39,721 nt of DNA from positions 1 through 39,721 of the forward strand of contig JACDEG010000004.1 in assembly GCA_013816505.1 (NCBI GenBank), read 5' to 3'. Shown one piece after another: positions 39,719 to 39,721 of this stretch. Position numbers and translations under genes: made by a program. Numbering within the stretch: the stretch's first letter is position 1; every line of letters starts with the position of its first letter. This stretch comes from Pyrinomonadaceae bacterium. GTDB lineage: Bacteria > Acidobacteriota > Blastocatellia > Pyrinomonadales > Pyrinomonadaceae. The notes below the pieces were generated by a model that was not told where the DNA came from, searched no databases, and saw nothing but the letters and a program-made list of their open reading frames with translations.

Positions 39719-39721
39719 ACT

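Overview
The window looks like chromosomal DNA from an Acidobacteriota-like (Blastocatellia-type) bacterium. That assignment is an inference from gene content and composition and was not tested. Main contents, left to right: (i) a short + strand operon of non-flagellar type III secretion (T3SS) basal-body and ATPase genes (SctJ, a possible FliG/SctK-like protein, SctL, SctN), with no export-apparatus, needle or secretin genes in view and an inverted-repeat insert-like gap between sctL and sctN; (ii) cyclophilin, M28 peptidase, a large secreted DUF3352-like protein, an EEP-family protein, a GNAT acetyltransferase and a membrane PAS-GGDEF-EAL protein; (iii) a secreted S8 subtilase whose C-terminus is an array of (G-I-L-M-S-D)n hexapeptides, divergent from the helicase hrpB; (iv) an O-methyltransferase, a DUF892 ferritin-like protein, and a small-protein pair including a metallothionein-like Cys-rich peptide; (v) Tat-type Gfo/Idh/MocA and GMC oxidoreductases, a GT39-like membrane protein and cystathionine beta-synthase; (vi) an ECF sigma/anti-sigma pair followed by two tandem DUF4097-like paralogs; (vii) dCTP deaminase followed by a VapBC-like toxin-antitoxin cassette flanked by a diverged second copy of the dcd 3' end. 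The last item is the clearest sign of a horizontal or recombination event. The best candidates for follow-up are the dcd/TA cassette, the hexapeptide-repeat protease, the reduced T3SS locus, and the metallothionein-like pair. No tRNA, rRNA, CRISPR array or transposase was recognised.
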